In this document: positions 1-10,765 of the stretch, piece after piece
Layout: each line of letters opens with the position of its first letter
Numbering within the stretch: the stretch's first letter is position 1
Source: an uncultured Cellvibrionales bacterium
GTDB lineage: Bacteria; Pseudomonadota; Gammaproteobacteria; Pseudomonadales; Porticoccaceae
Assembly (NCBI GenBank): GCA_913031145.1
Contig: CAJWCO010000008.1
Span: 1 to 64,000 of the forward strand
Direction of reading: 5' to 3'
Length of the DNA stretch: 64,000 nucleotides
Notes under the pieces: model-generated
What the model was told of the DNA's origin: nothing
Database searches by the model: none
What the model saw: the letters and a program-made list of their open reading frames with translations, nothing else
Position numbers and translations under genes: made by a program

Positions 1-139
1 CATCAGCGCCTTTACCAAAGACCACGCTAACGTTATCAATACTAATTTGCCCGCACTCCACTTTGGACCTTCTTAACTTCTTCGGGCCTGCAAAAGAGCT
101 GTCATCGGGTCTTAAAATTTTACTTTCTTGCGTTGTCAT
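1..139 (-). CDS. ABC transporter ATP-binding protein, N-terminal fragment (runs off window start)
   Basis: Manual translation from ATG at 139 (minus): MTTQESKILRPDDSSFAGPKKLRRSKVECGQISIDNVSVVFGKGAD; the IDNVSVVFG segment resembles the first strand of ABC ATPases. Walker motifs lie outside the window. Confidence 0.5.
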   Translation of the reverse strand, partial: MTTQESKILRPDDSSFAGPKKLRRSKVECGQISIDNVSVVFGKGAD

Positions 140-666
140 TAAATTTTTCCGGTAAGTTATTGTGGGTAGTGTTCTCAACCAAAAAACTTGTATTAGCAAA
201 ACGCTACATATGCCTTTATAAAACGCTAGAACCGTGCCAAAAATCAAAAAACCAACCAAATAAAAATGTATCCACATGATTTTATGAGGTTTGTTTAATT
301 TTCATTTTATTTGAAAAAATTAACTTAGAATTTTATACTGCGCCTAATTTGTGCATCAGAAAAATTTTATGCATTTAGTTGGTGCGTTTTTAAAGAGATT
401 TAATACAAGTCAAAATATTATTTAACCAAGACGTAACAAACCTTTAAAAATAATGTAGAGGATTTAGAAAAAGTGATCAGTGTTGTCAAAAGAGAAAATA
501 TATAATTAAGATTAAAAAACAATAGAAAAGACTGTCTTGAAAATAGATTTAGTTTTTTACTTCTTTGATTTTCAATCAATTACGGACACATTAATTTTTT
601 TAAATCCACCAAAAACCCAAAACTAATATAAAATACTCACCTAATTACAAACAGCCTTAACAAACT

Positions 667-1644
667 ATGCTAATCGATCGAAAATTCTGCGTCGCTCCGA
701 TGATGGATTGGACAGACCGGCACTGCCGTTACTTTTTACGTATAATGAGTCAACACAGCGTGCTCTACACCGAGATGGTCACGACGGGGGCCATCCTTCA
801 CGGCGACAGCCATCGACACTTAGCTATGCACCAAGACGAAAGTCCCGTGGCGCTTCAACTCGGGGGTAGTGAGCCTAGCGACCTTGCCCGAGCCTGCAAG
901 ATTGCGTCGAGCTACTCTTATTCCGAAATTAACTTGAACTGCGGATGCCCCAGCGATCGCGTACAGAATGGCCGTTTTGGCGCCGTCATGATGAAGCACG
1001 CTAGCACCACAGCAACGTGTGTTAAGGCCATGCGCGATGCAAGTCCTATCCCGATCACGGTAAAACACCGCATTGGTGTTGACGAGCACGATTCGTACGC
1101 GTTTTTGTCTGACTTTGTGGGTACCGTTGCCGAAGCTGGCTGCAAGGTTTTTATTGTCCATGCCCGCAAAGCATGGTTACAAGGTATGAGCCCTAAACAA
1201 AATCGTGAAATCCCACCGCTGAACTATGCCCGCGTGTATCAGCTAAAACATGACTTCCCCGATCTAAGTATTATCATTAATGGTGGTATCTCAACCACGA
1301 GTCAGGCCGCGCAGCATCTAGACCAACTCGATGGCGTGATGATGGGCCGCGAGGCCTACACAAACCCTTATATTTTGGCAACCGTTGACCGCGAGTTTTT
1401 TGGGTGCACTAAAGCTTCAAAGTCACGATTAGAAATTGCGAATGAATTGGTGCCTTATATTGAACACGAACTGTCCCATGGCGTAAAATTGCACGCTATG
1501 ACAAGGCATATTCTAGGGCTGTTTCACGGTATGCCAAACGCACGACTATTCCGACGTCATCTCAGCGAAAATGCCCACAAACCAAATGCCAACATTGACG
1601 TTTTCATTGATGCTCTGGCCAAAACTACAGGAACACAGACGTAA
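667..1644 (+). CDS. dusA: tRNA-dihydrouridine synthase (DusA type)
   Basis: [48 protein letters not shown] are DusA signatures; overlaps the next ATG by 1 nt. Confidence 0.95.
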   Translation: MLIDRKFCVAPMMDWTDRHCRYFLRIMSQHSVLYTEMVTTGAILHGDSHRHLAMHQDESPVALQLGGSEPSDLARACKIASSYSYSEINLNCGCPSDRVQNGRFGAVMMKHASTTATCVKAMRDASPIPITVKHRIGVDEHDSYAFLSDFVGTVAEAGCKVFIVHARKAWLQGMSPKQNREIPPLNYARVYQLKHDFPDLSIIINGGISTTSQAAQHLDQLDGVMMGREAYTNPYILATVDREFFGCTKASKSRLEIANELVPYIEHELSHGVKLHAMTRHILGLFHGMPNARLFRRHLSENAHKPNANIDVFIDALAKTTGTQT

Positions 1645-2597
1645 TGAAAAGTTTACTTGAGCAGTTGAAGGCCATGACGACCGTTGTAGCAGACACAGGC
1701 GATTTCGAAGCGATCCGTGAATACTCTCCCGAGGACGCCACCACCAACCCTTCGCTCATCCTTAAAGCTGCTCAAATGCCAATGTATAAAGAGCTTGTTA
1801 CGGATGTCATTACCTCGGTTAGCAAAAACACGTTATCTAGCGACGAACAAATCGCTTTGTGTATGGACACATTAGCAGTCGGTATTGGAACAAAAATTAT
1901 CGCCGTCGTGCCAGGCAGAGTTTCCACTGAAGTGGATGCAAGATTGTCCTTCAACACTGAGAAGTCCATTGCTAAAGCCCGTCAACTGATCGGTCTTTAC
2001 GAGAAAGCTGGGGTCGGAAGAGACCGTGTGCTCATCAAAATGGCGTCCACCCTCGAGGGAATTCGGGCAGCACAGCAGCTCGAAAAAGAAGGCATCAACT
2101 GCAATCTAACGTTGCTCTTTAACTTCACGCAGGCAGCTGCTGCTGCCGATGCCGGAGCCTTTTTGATTTCACCCTTCGTTGGCCGAATTCTCGACTGGTA
2201 CAAAGCCAATACCGATGTCGATGAGTTTACACCTGCTGAGGATCCGGGTGTGATCTCGGTTACCCGAATCTATAATTACTACAAGCAAGCCGGTTACAAC
2301 ACTGTAGTCATGGGGGCAAGCTTCAGGAACGTGGGCGAAATCAAAGAACTCGCCGGGTGTGACAGACTCACCATCAGCCCGCAGTTACTACAGGCTCTGG
2401 ATCAGGATTTTGGAACATTAGAGCGAAAGTTAGACCCCGAAAAAACCGGTGACCCGATCCATTATACCCTCGGCGACGAGAGTGCTTTTCGCTTCGAGGT
2501 GAACGATGACGCCATGGCGACTGAGAAATTAGCACAAGGAATTCGCAGCTTTGTAAGTGATCAATTGAAGCTCGAGACGTGGCTAAAGGAGTTTTAA
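1644..2597 (+). CDS. tal: Transaldolase
   Basis: [51 protein letters not shown] match TalA/TalB family. Confidence 0.96.
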   Translation: MKSLLEQLKAMTTVVADTGDFEAIREYSPEDATTNPSLILKAAQMPMYKELVTDVITSVSKNTLSSDEQIALCMDTLAVGIGTKIIAVVPGRVSTEVDARLSFNTEKSIAKARQLIGLYEKAGVGRDRVLIKMASTLEGIRAAQQLEKEGINCNLTLLFNFTQAAAAADAGAFLISPFVGRILDWYKANTDVDEFTPAEDPGVISVTRIYNYYKQAGYNTVVMGASFRNVGEIKELAGCDRLTISPQLLQALDQDFGTLERKLDPEKTGDPIHYTLGDESAFRFEVNDDAMATEKLAQGIRSFVSDQLKLETWLKEF

Positions 2598-2600
2598 GTT

Positions 2601-3044
2601 ATGCTTGCAAAGATTAAAAAATTCTTTGATCAGAGAATTCTCGAGTCAGACACCCCGTCAACCAGCCAAGAGCAACTTGCCGTCGCTGCGTTGCTTATAG
2701 AAGTGATGATCATCGATGGCGAACTGGCTGAGAATGAACTCGCATCTATCACCGCCACATTGGGCGAGTTACTTGCGCTAAGTGGCGACGATGTGGATGA
2801 ACTGCTGACGTTATCGCGAAGCGAAGTCTCAGACGCTACATCGCTGTACCAATTTACGCGCCATATTAATGAGCATTTCGATCTCGACAAAAAAATGCGT
2901 TTAATGACCTCACTGTGGCGTGTCGCCTATGCTGACGGCACTTTAGATAAGCACGAAGAGAACATTATACGGCGTATTGCAGATCTCATTCATTTGCGCC
3001 ACAACGAATATATACGCTGTAAACTCAACGCAAGAGATGCTTAA
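2601..3044 (+). CDS. TerB-like domain protein
   Basis: AVAALLIEVMIIDGELAENELASI...LWRVAYADGTLDKHEENIIRRIADLIHL is the TerB/DjlA-N-like helical repeat pattern. Confidence 0.75.
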   Translation: MLAKIKKFFDQRILESDTPSTSQEQLAVAALLIEVMIIDGELAENELASITATLGELLALSGDDVDELLTLSRSEVSDATSLYQFTRHINEHFDLDKKMRLMTSLWRVAYADGTLDKHEENIIRRIADLIHLRHNEYIRCKLNARDA

Positions 3045-3526
3045 GTGCTCGCCTCCAGCGCATGAATTAAATCAATAAACTGGTCGTTGTTTTCTGGCCT
3101 CAGCTGTACCAGTGTTTTATGCGCTTCAAGCACCTGCCGACGCGTTTCGTCGACCTCTGGGGTTACCGTGTCTAAATGGGTCACTTCACCCTCGCAGACA
3201 GGCACCTCATCATGGATGTCGAAAATATCGTCAAAACCCATACACAGCAAGGTGCGCAAAATACTTGGGTGATGACAAAAAATCTGCACGTTAATGTCGT
3301 ATTCACTCCGACAGTGAAGTGCAAGTTTCGCCAGAACACCCAACGTGGTGCTATCGAGACACTCCGCTTCAAGCATATCAATTACCACTTGATTCACGGC
3401 CTGACTGCCGAAAATCGTGTCCATGTGTCTATTGAGCGTGCCGCATAGTGTGACGCGGACATCTCCTGTAAGTTTCAACAGAAAATTGCCTGCCTCGTCA
3501 TAGACCAGTATCTTACCCGCACTCAC
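3041..3526 (-). CDS. STAS-domain anti-sigma factor antagonist-like protein
   Basis: VVIDMLEAECLDSTTLGVLAKLAL matches the STAS phosphoacceptor region; adjacent to a PP2C phosphatase gene. Confidence 0.82.
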   Translation of the reverse strand: MSAGKILVYDEAGNFLLKLTGDVRVTLCGTLNRHMDTIFGSQAVNQVVIDMLEAECLDSTTLGVLAKLALHCRSEYDINVQIFCHHPSILRTLLCMGFDDIFDIHDEVPVCEGEVTHLDTVTPEVDETRRQVLEAHKTLVQLRPENNDQFIDLIHALEAST

Positions 3527-3527
3527 G

Positions 3528-4724
3528 CTAAAAGCCTCGCGTCATCAATAACACGGAAATATCATCCTGCGGCTCGGTTACCGTGTCAATCGATAAAACT
3601 CGCTTCAAGTCATCAAGATCCCCCGAGTGTTCGGCCAGGCACTCCAGTATGGCCGCCTCTTTTTCCGCGATCTGGCGTTGCGGCATTAAATCAAAAACGC
3701 CATCTGATAACAGAATAAGCGCACTGCGCTCAGGCAGCACAACTTCTTCGACCTTCCACGACGCGTCAGCAAAGATTCCCACGGGTTTTCCAGCCCCCTG
3801 CAAATAGCGCGCGACCCCGTCCACCACTAATATCGGTTGAGGTAACTGAGCTCCGAGCACATAGCGCATTCGATGGGTGCTCATATCCACCGAACCCGCA
3901 ACGAGTGTCATATGCTTACCAAGGCCCGTCGCTAACATTTGCGTGTTGATATGCTCGACCAAACCCTGCGGTGCCAGCGCTAGCGCGGTATAGTCTTCCT
4001 CCAGCTGGTGGCGGCGTATCAGCCGCCCAATCATAAAACGCAATAACACCGTCACAAAAGCCGATGATGCTCCGTGTCCAGACACGTCTGCAAAGTAAAA
4101 CAACAAGTACCGACCTAACACCACGTTGTAGCCTACAAAATCGCCACTTAGGTAAAGAGAGGGCACGACAGAATGAGAAATTTGATAATCACCAAATCGC
4201 AACGGGCTTTCTGGCATGAGACTTTTTTGTACTTCTAGACCCGCAATTTGATCTTGCTTTAACACGCGCAAGCTTTTTTGTAGCTCATCATTGGTCTTTT
4301 CTAGTTGCGCCCTATCGTTCAAGCGCTGTCGTCTTGCTTGTGCAAATTCGTCAATACGGCTGACTGTTTGCTGCGCGCATGCAACACTCACATCGGGCAT
4401 CAGCACGTCTACCACACCCAACCTAAAAAAATCGACGGACAGGTCCACATCATCATCGCACAAGGCAATAACGATTAAGTGAACCTCACACAGTTGTTTG
4501 AATTGCTGGATTTCTTGCTCAGACTGAAGCGTCACATTTTCCGATGCCAAAATAACCGGCTGTGCAACTGGGTCGAGACATTTTTCCCCGATCTGGTTGG
4601 GTTGCACGCTTTCAGTGTGTCGGCCTATAGATTCAAAACGGTTGCGAATAAACGCTAAACGAGCCTCGTCTTCTATCGCCAGAAGCACCTGAACATGTTT
4701 ATTCATTGCATAACCATCAATCAC
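3528..4724 (-). CDS. SpoIIE/PP2C-type phosphatase with N-terminal receiver-like domain
   Basis: LSGDFVGYNVVLGRYLLFYFADVSGHGASSAFVTVLL and LILLSDGVFDLM are PP2C/SpoIIE motifs; preceded by a coiled-coil-like stretch and a receiver-sized N-terminus. Confidence 0.88.
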   Translation of the reverse strand: MIDGYAMNKHVQVLLAIEDEARLAFIRNRFESIGRHTESVQPNQIGEKCLDPVAQPVILASENVTLQSEQEIQQFKQLCEVHLIVIALCDDDVDLSVDFFRLGVVDVLMPDVSVACAQQTVSRIDEFAQARRQRLNDRAQLEKTNDELQKSLRVLKQDQIAGLEVQKSLMPESPLRFGDYQISHSVVPSLYLSGDFVGYNVVLGRYLLFYFADVSGHGASSAFVTVLLRFMIGRLIRRHQLEEDYTALALAPQGLVEHINTQMLATGLGKHMTLVAGSVDMSTHRMRYVLGAQLPQPILVVDGVARYLQGAGKPVGIFADASWKVEEVVLPERSALILLSDGVFDLMPQRQIAEKEAAILECLAEHSGDLDDLKRVLSIDTVTEPQDDISVLLMTRGF

Positions 4725-4775
4725 TCGTTTTGAGCACTAAACCGCTTGCGCACGATGCAACCGCATCGTCAATGT

Positions 4776-5474
4776 TCAGTAATCGTCGTCCCCGAAATCG
4801 TCCTCAATCATGCCATCGTTGATCAAATAACGCTGTCTTTGGTGATAGATATCCCGCACAAAAACATAGCGATCACCGGTAACAAGGTCGCCTGCACCCA
4901 AAAGATCGGCGCGTAAGGCCACCAATCCCAATCCTCTCGCTGAATTTCTCGCGGGAATATCTGAAACATATTTGAGCGGGTTAGTAATACTGTCTACAAA
5001 CTTGGACGGTGCGTCGCGTAAACTCGAAGGCCCCATAAGCGGCAACATTAAATAGGGCCCCTCGCCAACACCCCACGCCGCAAGCGTCTGACCGAAATCT
5101 TCAGGCGCACCCTTCTGAATATGAAACACACTGTCAGCGACATCAAATAAACCGCCGATTCCCAGCGTAGAATTTATAAAAAAGCGCCCGGCACTGGCAA
5201 CCATCCCACTCCCCTTACCTTGTAAACCACTATTCGCAGCATTCGTGACTTCGTCAAGATTATCAAACACGTTGGCGATACCGAGCTCTACCGCATCGGG
5301 TGTGACCAGCACATAGGCCTTAGCAATCGGTTTGACAATGGCTTTGTCTAGCGCCTCATTAAACGCAAACATGGTGCGGTTAAAAGGCTCCAGCACGTCT
5401 TTTCCTACGTGATCATCGCCCGCCGCAGCCGCAACCATCGTTAGGCTTAATATTCCCAGCACCCATCGTTTCAT
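4776..5474 (-). CDS. mlaA: MlaA/VacJ family lipid-asymmetry protein
   Basis: DVLEPFNRTMFAFNEALDKAIVKPIAKAY, FFINSTLGIGGLFDVA, EDFGQTLAAWGVGEGPYLMLPLMGPSSLRDA. Start taken at MKRWVLG rather than the ORF-track start (5567). Confidence 0.9.
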   Translation of the reverse strand: MKRWVLGILSLTMVAAAAGDDHVGKDVLEPFNRTMFAFNEALDKAIVKPIAKAYVLVTPDAVELGIANVFDNLDEVTNAANSGLQGKGSGMVASAGRFFINSTLGIGGLFDVADSVFHIQKGAPEDFGQTLAAWGVGEGPYLMLPLMGPSSLRDAPSKFVDSITNPLKYVSDIPARNSARGLGLVALRADLLGAGDLVTGDRYVFVRDIYHQRQRYLINDGMIEDDFGDDDY

Positions 5475-5607
5475 AACTGTGACCAATAGACCCTTTTTAC
5501 GGCAATGGTACTCGGCTTGTCTTCGTTCGCCAACACTAATCATCACTCGCTGGACAGAATCCAACATCTTAACCGCCTATGGCCTGCCCAATGCCGTCGC
5601 AACCGCC

Positions 5608-8600
5608 TTAACCGGGGCGCGGCAACTCAGACGCTATGCGTGACCAAGCCGTCGCTAAGCGTTTCGATGAGACAGGCCTCGGTGTCTTCAATTGCTGTGC
5701 GAACAAAGACACGCGCAATTCTTCTATTTGCCAGCCGAAGGCATCCACTGCATCACGAACTAATTCGGGTAAGCACTGTTGCTGCTGCAGAGCGGCATAA
5801 TAGGGGTCAAGAAATAGAGCTAACTGGTTTGTATAGTCGCGATCACGGCTCATTTGAAGCGGCCACTTGTCCAAACGAATTGTTAAAGCACGAACGTACC
5901 GTGCATAATTCCGTAATGCCGGACTTTGCGATATTGCGAGGCTCTCGGGCGACAACAAACCCTTGAGTTGTCGATTAACATCTTCTTTGATGTAAGCTGC
6001 ATCCCCTTTTAGATCACCCATTGTGCGGCGAATTCTGTTCAAATCAGACAAGAGATCCGCAAGCAGCCCTGCCTGCAACTGCGCAATATCGACAATACGG
6101 CCTGCACCCGCAACATGACAGGCTTCGAATTCATCGCGATGTCGTACCACGGTCCCAGCGCTAAACAGCGCCTCATTAACAGCGGCGCTGATCAGCGCAT
6201 CTACGATTCGTTCGCGCTTGGCAAGGCCTGCTGCGGCGAGCGCCAAATCATGACCGCGCAACAGATTTTTTGCCAAGTAACGAACGGTATCTCGTGATTT
6301 TAGAAGCGCCAAACGAAGCTGCCCGTCACGCGATGTAGCCAAGGCGATGTGTGGGTCATCCATTAGCTCCAAGGCAACGCTATCACCGCAATCCCGCAAG
6401 GCAGGCCATGCTGTGATGCTCAATGGCCCATTTTGTAATGTCACTTCTTTCGGAAGCTCGTCAAAGTCCCATTTTTTGAGTCCACTGCGCGTGTAGGACC
6501 CCTCACCGGCCTGTTGGATCGACGCACTGATCTGTACCTTGTAGTCGTTCTGTAACTGCACCGCATTTCGACTACTCGCCACTATCTGGCCCTGTTCATC
6601 AAGTAGAATAAAATTCATTAAATACCACGGGTCGAGCCTTTGAACATTCCAGTCGGTCACAGCCACTATCAAACCAAAATGCCTCTGTATCTGTTCACCT
6701 AAAACATCAATTAATGGTCGATTCTGCGCATTAAGGCCACGCAAAATAAGATCGACCGTCGCCGGCACAGGAACGAGCTGACGGCGCAAGTGCTTAGGCA
6801 GACTTTTCAGTAGAGTAATACATTTATCACGTAGCATTCCAGGCACTAGCCATTCGAATAAATGGCGCGGTAACTCATGCAGTAACGCCAACGGTATAAT
6901 CGCACTTACGCCGTCCTCCGAATGCTCAGGTTCAAAGCGATAACGCAATACATAACAATTTTCTTGGTAGTCTAGGCTGCTGGGAAATTGTGCTAATTCT
7001 TGCCCATCTATGGCCCGTGACAGCAGGTCTTCCTGCGTCATTTGCAACAATTCCGGGTTTTTATCTTCAGCAACGCTCCGCCATTTTTCAAAATCTGCCA
7101 AATTGCACAGCGTATTGGGAACTCGGTCGTGATAAAAACGCTGCACTGTAAGTTCATCAGCAACTAGATCACGGCGTCTGATCCGGTCCTCAAGCGCCTG
7201 AAGCTCATCGAGTAATCTTCGATTTGCAGCGTGAAAGGTACCCGTCCCACGATACCCCTCTTCAACTAATGCCTGCTGTAAAAAAACTGTATAAGCTTCA
7301 TCAGGATTGACCTTGCCATATTGCACCTTTTCGTTATCAGCGATCGTCAGTCCAAACAAAGTCTGGCGCCGCTTGGCCATAACTTGCCCAGAGCGCAAAT
7401 GATAAAAAGGTTCGCTGTAACTACTGTTAACCAAATGCTGCGCGAGCGGCGCGATCCAAGTCGGATCGATTTTGGCGACATTTAAGGCATATTGCTTCGT
7501 AGTTTCCATCAATGACGCTGCAACCATCCACTTAGGCGGTTTTTTTACCTGCCCTGACGTTGGAAAGATGAACACCCGCCGGTTGCGCGTACTCATAAAT
7601 TCCCTACCGCGGTCATTGACTGCAACATGGCTCAATAGCCCGCAGAGAATTGCCCTGTGCACCGCACTGTAACTCGCCGGTGATGATGTCTCGCGCAAAC
7701 CCAGTTTCCGACACGCCAAAGAAAGCTGGCGATGTAAGTCACGCCATTCTTGAACACGAAGAAACGATAGGCATTGACGTCGGCAGTACTTGGCAAACTG
7801 GTTCTTGGAGAGACTTTGACGATGCTCGTCGAGGCCACGCCAAAGGTTTAAAAAGGTCATAAAATCTGAATCTTTATGCTCCCACTGAGCATGCAACTGA
7901 TTCGCCTTTTGCTGCCCTTCCGCAGGTCGCTCGCGCGGGTCCTGCACGCTCAGAACACTCGCAATCACCAGTATTTCGCTAAGTGCACTCATCCTCGACG
8001 CTTCGATTAGCATCCGCGAAAATCTCGGATCAACCGGTATTGCAACCATCTTCTTACCCAACGCCGTTAACTCACCGTTTCTGGAGACGGCTTGAAGCTC
8101 TTCCAACAACTTATACCCATCGTTGATCATGCGCCTATCGGGCTTGTCGATAAAAGGAAACTGATAAATATCGCCCATACGCAGATGTAACATACGTAAA
8201 ATTACCGCAGCCAAACTGGTACGTAAAAGTTCTGGATCGGTGAACTCCGGGCGCCGCGAATAATCATCCTCTGAATAAAGTCGAAAACAAACGCCAGCGC
8301 GCACACGTCCGCAGCGGCCTGCGCGCTGATTGGCACTGGCCTGTGAAATTGCTTCAATCTGTAACCGCTGAACCTTGGTCCGATAACTGTACCGAGATAC
8401 TCGCGCATGACCCACATCAACGACAAAACCGATCCTTGGCACAGTGAGGGATGTTTCCGCCACATTCGTTGCCAACACAACGCGGCGCGCTTTAGAGGGA
8501 CTAAAGACTCGACTCTGCTCGTTAAGGCTCAGTCGCGCATACAATGGCACAACCTCAATTGCTGACAGGTTTGCTCTGCGAAGGGCTATGCTGGTTTCCC

Positions 8601-9504
8601 GAATTTCACGTTCGCCGCTCAGAAAAACCAAGATATCCCCGGCACTGTGTTGACTGAGTATATCGTTAACGCACTCAAGTACAGCCTGTGGTCGCGACAT
8701 CAGCGCTGTTTCATAAGGACGGTAAACTATCTCCACGGGGTAAGATCGACCCGACACTTGCACCACTGGCGCATGATCAAAATGTGCCGAAAACTTATCG
8801 ACATCAATCGTTGCCGACGTAATAATCACCTTCAGGTCCCGTCGCTTTTTCAATAGCGACTTTAAATAGCCCAACAAAAAATCGATATTTAAACTGCGTT
8901 CATGGGCTTCATCAATAATGAGCGTATCGTATAGACTTAACGAAGGATCTCGCTGAATTTCGGCGAGTAAAATACCATCGGTCATCACTTTGATGTAACC
9001 ATGCCCCGATGTCGTGTCAGAAAACCGTACTTGATAACCCACGGTTTGCCCAAGCGTCGTGCCTAACTCTTCACTTAAACGCTCGGCAACACTGCGCGCC
9101 GCCACGCGCCGCGGCTGCGTGTGTCCAATCTGGCCCAACACGCCCTGCCCCGCTTGCAAACACATTTTGGGAATCTGCGTGGTCTTGCCCGACCCCGTTT
9201 CTCCCGCAATGATCACTACAGCATGCGTGCGAATCAGATGACAAATTTCGTCAGATCGTTGACTGACAGGCAGGTCCTCGGGATAACGGATTTCTGGCGC
9301 GCGCGCCCGTCTCTGCTGAACCTTTTGTTCGGCTAGCACAAGGCGATCGTTCCAGACCGCCCATTGATCTAACGATTTCTTTGGGTCTTTAATACAACCT
9401 TTTAAGGCATCCAGAGCGCGCATTAATTCACCCCGCTCAGAACACATGACGCGGTTTAACACATACCGCTTCAACTGCGAGAATTGCCCAGACGTTGTGG
9501 GCAT
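5608..9504 (-). CDS. hrpA: ATP-dependent RNA helicase HrpA
   Basis: AGETGSGKTTQIPKMCLQ, DEAHERSLNIDFLLGYL, SATID, NVAETSLTVPRIGFVVD, QRAGRCGR. Start set at MPTTSGQF to avoid overlapping dnaQ. Confidence 0.95.
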   Translation of the reverse strand: MPTTSGQFSQLKRYVLNRVMCSERGELMRALDALKGCIKDPKKSLDQWAVWNDRLVLAEQKVQQRRARAPEIRYPEDLPVSQRSDEICHLIRTHAVVIIAGETGSGKTTQIPKMCLQAGQGVLGQIGHTQPRRVAARSVAERLSEELGTTLGQTVGYQVRFSDTTSGHGYIKVMTDGILLAEIQRDPSLSLYDTLIIDEAHERSLNIDFLLGYLKSLLKKRRDLKVIITSATIDVDKFSAHFDHAPVVQVSGRSYPVEIVYRPYETALMSRPQAVLECVNDILSQHSAGDILVFLSGEREIRETSIALRRANLSAIEVVPLYARLSLNEQSRVFSPSKARRVVLATNVAETSLTVPRIGFVVDVGHARVSRYSYRTKVQRLQIEAISQASANQRAGRCGRVRAGVCFRLYSEDDYSRRPEFTDPELLRTSLAAVILRMLHLRMGDIYQFPFIDKPDRRMINDGYKLLEELQAVSRNGELTALGKKMVAIPVDPRFSRMLIEASRMSALSEILVIASVLSVQDPRERPAEGQQKANQLHAQWEHKDSDFMTFLNLWRGLDEHRQSLSKNQFAKYCRRQCLSFLRVQEWRDLHRQLSLACRKLGLRETSSPASYSAVHRAILCGLLSHVAVNDRGREFMSTRNRRVFIFPTSGQVKKPPKWMVAASLMETTKQYALNVAKIDPTWIAPLAQHLVNSSYSEPFYHLRSGQVMAKRRQTLFGLTIADNEKVQYGKVNPDEAYTVFLQQALVEEGYRGTGTFHAANRRLLDELQALEDRIRRRDLVADELTVQRFYHDRVPNTLCNLADFEKWRSVAEDKNPELLQMTQEDLLSRAIDGQELAQFPSSLDYQENCYVLRYRFEPEHSEDGVSAIIPLALLHELPRHLFEWLVPGMLRDKCITLLKSLPKHLRRQLVPVPATVDLILRGLNAQNRPLIDVLGEQIQRHFGLIVAVTDWNVQRLDPWYLMNFILLDEQGQIVASSRNAVQLQNDYKVQISASIQQAGEGSYTRSGLKKWDFDELPKEVTLQNGPLSITAWPALRDCGDSVALELMDDPHIALATSRDGQLRLALLKSRDTVRYLAKNLLRGHDLALAAAGLAKRERIVDALISAAVNEALFSAGTVVRHRDEFEACHVAGAGRIVDIAQLQAGLLADLLSDLNRIRRTMGDLKGDAAYIKEDVNRQLKGLLSPESLAISQSPALRNYARYVRALTIRLDKWPLQMSRDRDYTNQLALFLDPYYAALQQQQCLPELVRDAVDAFGWQIEELRVSLFAQQLKTPRPVSSKRLATAWSRIASELPRPG

Positions 9505-9529
9505 TGAGAGGGGTTGACGGGTAGTCAAT

Positions 9530-10246
9530 TCAGTCGCCGCTATCAAGCCACAGGCATCGCCCGCTCTCCGCCTGAATCTTAACGAGCCGCGCCGCGTGCT
9601 CTTGCAACTCTTGATCTGATGCAGCAATAACAGGTAGGCGTGGCCTGTCAGATGAAATACGCGAGATACGTGATATCACTCCCTGACCCTCGTTGTCGCC
9701 AGCATGCTGATCGATATTTAAAGTCACCTGACCGCCCGACATGAACAAATAAACGTCGGCAAGTATCTCGGCATCAAGTAGAGCCCCATGAAGATCGCGT
9801 TGAGAGTTATCAACACCATAGCGTTTACACAACGCATCGAGATTATTTTTCTGCCCCGGATGCTTTTTTCTCGCGATCGCGAGCGTATCAATCACGCGGC
9901 AGTGTTGATCGATGGGCAAGCTGTTAGAGGCTAATTTGTCTATTTCATGGTTGAGGAAACCGACATCAAAAGGCGCATTGTGAATGACTAAATCGGCACC
10001 ATCGACAAAGTGTAAAAAATCTTCGAAGACCAACTCAAACGACGGTTTATCCGCAAGGAAGTCAGTGGTAATACCATGCACAGCCATTGCGCCTTCATCA
10101 ATATCACGATGCGGATTGATGTATTGATGGTAATGACGGCCCGTCAGTTTTCGGTTAATCAACTCAACGCAACCAATCTCTATAATGCGGTGGTCTTGTG
10201 AGGTTTCTAAACCGGTGGTCTCAGTGTCCAAGACAATTTGTCGCAT
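9530..10246 (-). CDS. dnaQ: DNA polymerase III epsilon subunit (3'-5' exonuclease)
   Basis: MRQIVLDTETTGLETSQDHRIIEIGCVELINRKLTG, HNAPFDVGFLNHE, LHGALLDAEILADVYL. Confidence 0.96.
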   Translation of the reverse strand: MRQIVLDTETTGLETSQDHRIIEIGCVELINRKLTGRHYHQYINPHRDIDEGAMAVHGITTDFLADKPSFELVFEDFLHFVDGADLVIHNAPFDVGFLNHEIDKLASNSLPIDQHCRVIDTLAIARKKHPGQKNNLDALCKRYGVDNSQRDLHGALLDAEILADVYLFMSGGQVTLNIDQHAGDNEGQGVISRISRISSDRPRLPVIAASDQELQEHAARLVKIQAESGRCLWLDSGD

Positions 10247-10272
10247 AAATACCTGCACTACTCTCGTTGTTC

Positions 10273-10761
10273 TTAAGTCATAGCCTTGTCAAGCTCGTCT
10301 GTGCCGCGATTAGCCAGTTGGTCAGCAATTTCATTTTCTCGATGACCGCTGTGACCTTTTACCCAATGCCATTGGATGTCGTGGCCCTGTATAACGCTGT
10401 CGAGCTGTTGCCATAGATCCACATTTTTAACCGGCTTTTTTTGAGCTGTTTGCCAATTACGGCGCTTCCAGTTGGGCATCCATTCCTGAATTCCCTTTAA
10501 CACATAGGTTGAATCTGATGACAGTATCACCCGACAGGGTCGCTTCAGTGCTTTCAATGCCTCGATTACTGCCGTTAGTTCCATACGATTATTGGTAGTA
10601 TCACGCTCACCACCCCACAGCGATTTTTCAGTTTCGGCGTAGCGCAACAAAACACCCCACCCACCGGGGCCTGGATTCCCCCTGCAAGCACCGTCGGTAA
10701 AAATTTCGATGGCTCCCATCTTATCGCCTTGTGATATTGACATATCAGTTGCCCTCTGCAA
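10273..10761 (-). CDS. rnhA: Ribonuclease HI
   Basis: [69 protein letters not shown]. Confidence 0.97.
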   Translation of the reverse strand: MQRATDMSISQGDKMGAIEIFTDGACRGNPGPGGWGVLLRYAETEKSLWGGERDTTNNRMELTAVIEALKALKRPCRVILSSDSTYVLKGIQEWMPNWKRRNWQTAQKKPVKNVDLWQQLDSVIQGHDIQWHWVKGHSGHRENEIADQLANRGTDELDKAMT

Positions 10762-10765
10762 ATCC

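Noticed and set aside
2601-3044. TerB as evidence of a tellurite-resistance / Ter stress island
   Set aside because: Only an isolated TerB-like domain; no terC, terD or terZ genes nearby.
5505-5966. 153-aa plus-strand ORF
   Set aside because: Overlaps antisense the hrpA 3' end and mlaA 5' region; low-complexity translation.
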